Assembly (NCBI GenBank): GCA_036756425.1
Contig: DAIOLC010000043.1
Location: 1-16,098 of the forward strand
Length of the DNA: 16,098 bases
Direction: 5' to 3'
Source of the DNA: UBA6115 sp012514225
GTDB lineage: Bacteria > Bacillota > Clostridia > Christensenellales > Aristaeellaceae
The notes below the pieces were generated by a model, which made no database searches, was not told where the DNA came from, and worked only from the letters and a program-made list of their open reading frames with translations. The position numbers were made by a program, and so were the translations under genes. Shown one piece after another: positions 12,936 through 16,098 of the stretch. Each line of letters opens with the position of its first letter. Position 1 is the stretch's first letter.

Positions 12936-14482
12936 GGCGGCGGCTGTCCGCGCTGCTCCTGCTGTGCGCCCTGCTTTCGGCGGGGCTCGCGCCTGCCGGG
13001 GCCGAGGCGCCCGCGCCCCTTTCCGGCGCGGTGTACCAGGTATTCGTCCCCAGCTTCTACGACGCCGACGGCGACGGCGTGGGGGACCTGCGGGGTATCG
13101 CGGAGAAAATCCCCTACATCCAGGCGCTGGGCGCCAGGGGGCTGTGGCTGACGCCCGTGTCGCCCTCCCCCTCCTACCATGGCTACGACGTGACGGACTA
13201 TACGGGCATCAACCCCCGGCTGGGCACGCTTGCGGACTACCGTGAGCTGGCCGCCCGCTGCGATGGGGCGGGAATCCGGCTGCTGTTCGACCTGGTGCTC
13301 AACCACTCCTCCAGCGAGCATCCCTGGTTCCGCTCCGCCCTCCAAAGCCTGACCCGCGAGCCCTGCGGGCAGGCGGCCTGCGCGGCGCCCGACTTGTGCC
13401 GGGCGCACAACCCCTATGTGAATTACTATCTCTTCTCCCAAAACGGGCAGGGGCACCCCGCGCCCGGCGCGCCCGGCTGGTTTTACTACGGCCATTTCGG
13501 GCCGCACATGCCGGACTTCAACCTGGACGACCCCGGCTTGCGCGCCGACATCGCGGATATCGCCCGCTTCTGGCTTTCCCAGGGCGCGGACGGCTTCCGC
13601 CTGGACGCGGTCATCCATTTTTACGAGGAGAACAACGCGAAAAACGCGGCGTTCCTCGCCTGGTTCGCCGGCGTCGTGCGCGAGGAGCGCCCGGACGCCT
13701 TCCTGGTCGCCGAGGCCTGGAAGGACGCCAACACCATCCTGGCGCTGTACCGGACCGGGCTGGACGCCCTGTTCAACTTCCCCTTCTCCGGCGCGGACGG
13801 CGCCATCGCGAAAGCCCTGCGGGAAGCGGACGGGGCGGGTCTGGCACGCAAGGCTGCCGAATGGCAAAACCGCGTCGCGGCCGCGCGTCCCGGCGCCGCG
13901 GACGCGCCCTTCCTGTCCAACCACGACACCGGGCGAAGCGCGGGCTTCCTGCGCATGGACCCCCGGCGGATGAAGCTGGCCGCCGCCGTCTACCTGCTGT
14001 TGCCCGGCGTGCCCTTCGTTTATTACGGGGAAGAGCTGGGCATGACGGGCTCGGGCAGGGACGAGAACAAGCGCCTGCCGATGCTATGGTCCCTGGCGGA
14101 CCCGGAAGGCAGCTGCCTGCCGCCGGAGGGCGCCGACCAGGCGCAGCGGCTGAAAGCCGCCGCCGACACCCAGGAGGGTGACCCCGATTCCCTGCTGGGC
14201 TTCTACCGCGGCGTGCTGGCGCTCCGGAACCGGGCGCCCGCCCTGGCCCGCGGCCATGCGCAGGCGCTGGACCTGGGCGCATCCGGCGTCCTGGCCATCA
14301 GGGCGGGGGAGGAGGCGGGCGCCAACCTTGTTCTCGCCAACCTGGGCGCGGAGCCGGTTACCCTGCCCGCCTTCCCGGGCGCCGTGTTCCTGGGCGGCTG
14401 GGACACCGGCTTCGGCGCCCCCGCGCCCGAGGGGGATACCCTCGTCCTGCCGCCTTATTCCGGCTGCGTATTCCAAGAGTGA
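12932..14482 (+). CDS. Secreted GH13 alpha-amylase / maltodextrin hydrolase
   Basis: A 516-residue glycoside hydrolase family 13 enzyme cleaves alpha-1,4-glucan links. It starts at ATG 12932, overlapping malG by ATGA. Residues 1-24 are a signal peptide (MRRRLSALLLLCALLSAGLAPAGA), without a lipobox, so the product should be secreted. GH13 regions are visible: a calcium-type loop 'DADGDGVGD' (44-52), region I 'DLVLNH' (120-125), region V 'MPDFN' (193-197), region II 'GFRLDAVIH' with nucleophile Asp225, region III 'VAEAW' with acid/base Glu261, and region IV 'SNHD' with Asp332. Region V of the MPDxN form points to the intermediary group between oligo-1,6-glucosidases and neopullulanases (GH13_36-like). 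Three cysteines (145, 150, 156) lie in the B-domain. A beta-sandwich C-domain ends the protein. Confidence 0.93.
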   Translation: MRRRLSALLLLCALLSAGLAPAGAEAPAPLSGAVYQVFVPSFYDADGDGVGDLRGIAEKIPYIQALGARGLWLTPVSPSPSYHGYDVTDYTGINPRLGTLADYRELAARCDGAGIRLLFDLVLNHSSSEHPWFRSALQSLTREPCGQAACAAPDLCRAHNPYVNYYLFSQNGQGHPAPGAPGWFYYGHFGPHMPDFNLDDPGLRADIADIARFWLSQGADGFRLDAVIHFYEENNAKNAAFLAWFAGVVREERPDAFLVAEAWKDANTILALYRTGLDALFNFPFSGADGAIAKALREADGAGLARKAAEWQNRVAAARPGAADAPFLSNHDTGRSAGFLRMDPRRMKLAAAVYLLLPGVPFVYYGEELGMTGSGRDENKRLPMLWSLADPEGSCLPPEGADQAQRLKAAADTQEGDPDSLLGFYRGVLALRNRAPALARGHAQALDLGASGVLAIRAGEEAGANLVLANLGAEPVTLPAFPGAVFLGGWDTGFGAPAPEGDTLVLPPYSGCVFQE

Positions 14483-14493
14483 AAGGACCCACC

Positions 14494-15975
14494 ATGCGAC
14501 AAAGCGGCATCCTCCTGCACCTGACCTCCCTGCCCTCCCCCGGGGGTATCGGCACCCTGGGCCGCGAGGCCTACGCCTTCGCGGACTTCCTGGCGTCCTC
14601 CGGCATGGGCATCTGGCAGGTGCTGCCCGTCTCGCCCACCGGCTACGCGGAGTCCCCCTACCAGTGCTTTTCCACCTACGCGGGCAACCCCCTGCTCATC
14701 GACCTGAGGACCCTCAAGCGGCAGGGCATCCTGAAAACGACGAAGGACCTCACCCTCCCCGGCGACCCGGAGAAGGTGGACTTCCCCCGGGTCATCGCGC
14801 ACAAGCGGGAGATGCTGGCCCTGGCCTTTTCACAGTCCGGCCGCAAGCTGGCGGGCAAGGTCGCGGCGTTCCGCCGGGAGAACGCCGGGTGGCTGGAGGA
14901 TTACGCCCTGTTCATGGCCGTCAAGCGCCATTTCGGCGGCATCTCCTGGCTGGACTGGCCGGACGAGGGCATCCGCATGCGCCGCGCCGCCGCCCTGCGC
15001 CGCTACCGGAAGGAGCTGGAGGCGGAGGTGGACGCGGAGGTCTTCACCCAGTACCTTTTCTTCCATCAGTGGTTCGCCCTGAAGCGCTACGCCAACGAGC
15101 GGGGCATCAGCATTTTTGGCGACATGCCCATCTATGTGGCGGAGGACTCCGCCGACACCTGGGCCAACCCGAAGGTCTTCCAGCTGGACAGGAAGCGCCG
15201 GCCGACCCGCGTCGCCGGCGTGCCGCCGGACTATTTCTCCGCCGACGGGCAGCGCTGGGGCAACCCGCTGTATGACTGGTCTTATTTGAAGAAGACCGGC
15301 TACGCCTGGTGGCTTTCCCGCCTGGGCGCGATGAGCCGGGTGTTCGACATCACCCGCGTGGACCATTTCATCGGCTTTGCCAACTACTATTCCGTGCCCG
15401 CCCACGAGGCCACCGCCCGCCACGGCGTCTGGAAGCCCGGGCCCGGCAAGGCGCTGTTCGAGGCGGTCCGGCGCGAACTGCCCGACATGCGCATCGTCGC
15501 GGAGGACCTGGGCGCGGTCAACCTCAAGGTGCGCCGGCTGATGCGCTGGACCGGCTACCCGGGCATGAAGGTCATGACCTTCGCCTTCTCCGGCGACCCC
15601 TACAACGAGCACCTGCCCAAGTACCACGAGAAAAACAGCGTCGTGTACACCGGCACCCACGACAACAACACCCTGCTGGGCTGGTGGGCCCACGCCTCCC
15701 ACCAGGAGAGGAACAACGCCATCCTCGCCCTGGGCATCCGGCACGACGAGGACTTCACCGCGGCGTTCATCCGTTCGACGCTGCGCAGCGCCGCCGACAC
15801 CGCCATCATCCCCATGCAGGACATCCTGCGCCTGCCCCAGTCCGCCCGTATGAACCTGCCCGGCTCCTTGGGCGGCAACTGGCTCTGGCGCATGAAGCCG
15901 GGCGCCGCGACGAAGAAGCTGGCGGCCTGGCTGAAGGGGCTGAACGTGGAGACGGGACGGACGGGCGCGGACTGA
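14494..15975 (+). CDS. malQ: 4-alpha-glucanotransferase (amylomaltase, GH77)
   Basis: It transfers glucan segments between malto-oligosaccharides and releases glucose, in the cytoplasm. The start is ATG 14494, preceded by GAAAGGA; a GTG at 14479 in the amylase stop (GTGA) would add only MKGPT. The 493 residues match GH77. Motifs are 'SGILLHLTSLPSPGGIGTLG' at the N-terminus, 'WQVLPVSPTGYAESPYQCFSTYAGNP' (41-66), 'FGDMPIYVAEDSADTWANP', 'VAGVPPDYFSADGQRWGNPLYDW', nucleophile Asp290 in 'DITRVDHFIGF', acid/base Glu337 in 'IVAEDLG', and Asp390 in 'YTGTHDNNT'. There is no signal peptide, which agrees with action on imported sugars. It is the last gene of the operon, 11 bases after the amylase stop. 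Confidence 0.96.
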   Translation: MRQSGILLHLTSLPSPGGIGTLGREAYAFADFLASSGMGIWQVLPVSPTGYAESPYQCFSTYAGNPLLIDLRTLKRQGILKTTKDLTLPGDPEKVDFPRVIAHKREMLALAFSQSGRKLAGKVAAFRRENAGWLEDYALFMAVKRHFGGISWLDWPDEGIRMRRAAALRRYRKELEAEVDAEVFTQYLFFHQWFALKRYANERGISIFGDMPIYVAEDSADTWANPKVFQLDRKRRPTRVAGVPPDYFSADGQRWGNPLYDWSYLKKTGYAWWLSRLGAMSRVFDITRVDHFIGFANYYSVPAHEATARHGVWKPGPGKALFEAVRRELPDMRIVAEDLGAVNLKVRRLMRWTGYPGMKVMTFAFSGDPYNEHLPKYHEKNSVVYTGTHDNNTLLGWWAHASHQERNNAILALGIRHDEDFTAAFIRSTLRSAADTAIIPMQDILRLPQSARMNLPGSLGGNWLWRMKPGAATKKLAAWLKGLNVETGRTGAD

Positions 15976-15996
15976 GGGGGAACGACGGAGATGACG

Positions 15997-16032
15997 CCGG
16001 GGAAGGGGGTTTTGAAAAACCCCCTTCCCCGG
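15997..16032 (+). repeat. 16-bp perfect palindromic hairpin after malQ
   Basis: CCGGGGAAGGGGGTTT pairs with AAACCCCCTTCCCCGG around a 4-base loop, 21 bases after the malQ stop. It probably marks the operon end. It lacks a T-run, so it may be an mRNA 3'-stabilising or dispersed repeat hairpin rather than a textbook terminator. Confidence 0.6.
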
Positions 16033-16098
16033 ACCCCATCCTGAAAACTTGATTGTTAACAGGCGCTGCGGGAAAGAAAATCGGCGCAGACGCAAGAG
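16033..16098. other. Window end, no gene seen
   Basis: The last 66 bases are less GC-rich than the operon, with TTGATTGTTAAC at about 16049-16060. No ribosome site or frame can be called before the sequence stops. Confidence 0.4.

Noticed and set aside
14830..16095. 421-residue minus-strand frame opposite malQ
   Set aside because: Val-, Gly- and His-rich antisense of a clear GH77 gene with no ribosome site.

Overview
The window looks like a GC-rich chromosome segment from an anaerobic, Gram-positive-type bacterium, most likely a gut or rumen Clostridia-like member of the Bacillota. This is an inference. It rests on strong AGGAGG-type ribosome sites, sigma-A-like promoters, class II xylose isomerase, and a maltodextrin ABC transporter with MalF/MalG-type permeases and no dedicated ATPase. 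No rRNA, tRNA, CRISPR array, integrase or transposase gene was seen.

Left edge (1-about 840, minus strand): a decayed phage remnant that is visibly less GC-rich. It holds the C-terminal end of a phage minor-head (MuF-like) protein carrying a DUF6883-like domain, followed with overlap by a 59-residue DUF4926-like protein and a hairpin terminator. The pair is arranged like a phage-borne effector and its partner.

Housekeeping and accessory genes (943-5134): a secreted peptidoglycan-binding plus phosphodiester-glycosidase (NAGPA) protein and a small DUF454 (YbaN-like) membrane protein on the minus strand; then, divergently, an ArsB/NhaD/SLC13-type ion transporter with its own terminator and a DUF1801 (YdhG-like) protein; then rpiB on the minus strand, sharing a bidirectional terminator with the DUF1801 gene.

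Intergenic block (5135-5774): about 640 bases with no credible gene. It has an rpiB promoter and then a dense cluster of perfect hairpins, including two identical 25-base palindromic copies. It resembles a dispersed mobile hairpin element or a structured RNA.

Sugar locus (5775-15975): xylA and xylB on the minus strand diverge from a five-gene plus-strand operon: secreted sugar-binding protein, MalF-like permease, MalG-like permease with an unusual N-terminal membrane extension, a secreted GH13 alpha-amylase, and MalQ. The logic is that secreted amylase cuts starch or maltodextrin, the ABC transporter imports oligosaccharides using an ATPase encoded elsewhere, and MalQ remodels them inside the cell. 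XylA, XylB and RpiB feed pentoses into the pentose phosphate pathway. Both divergent promoters have perfect TTGACA -35 boxes with 17-base spacers. The operon leader carries a tandem 12-base direct repeat just after the predicted start site, a candidate operator. A strong hairpin between the binding-protein gene and malF probably lowers permease expression. No regulator gene is in the window.
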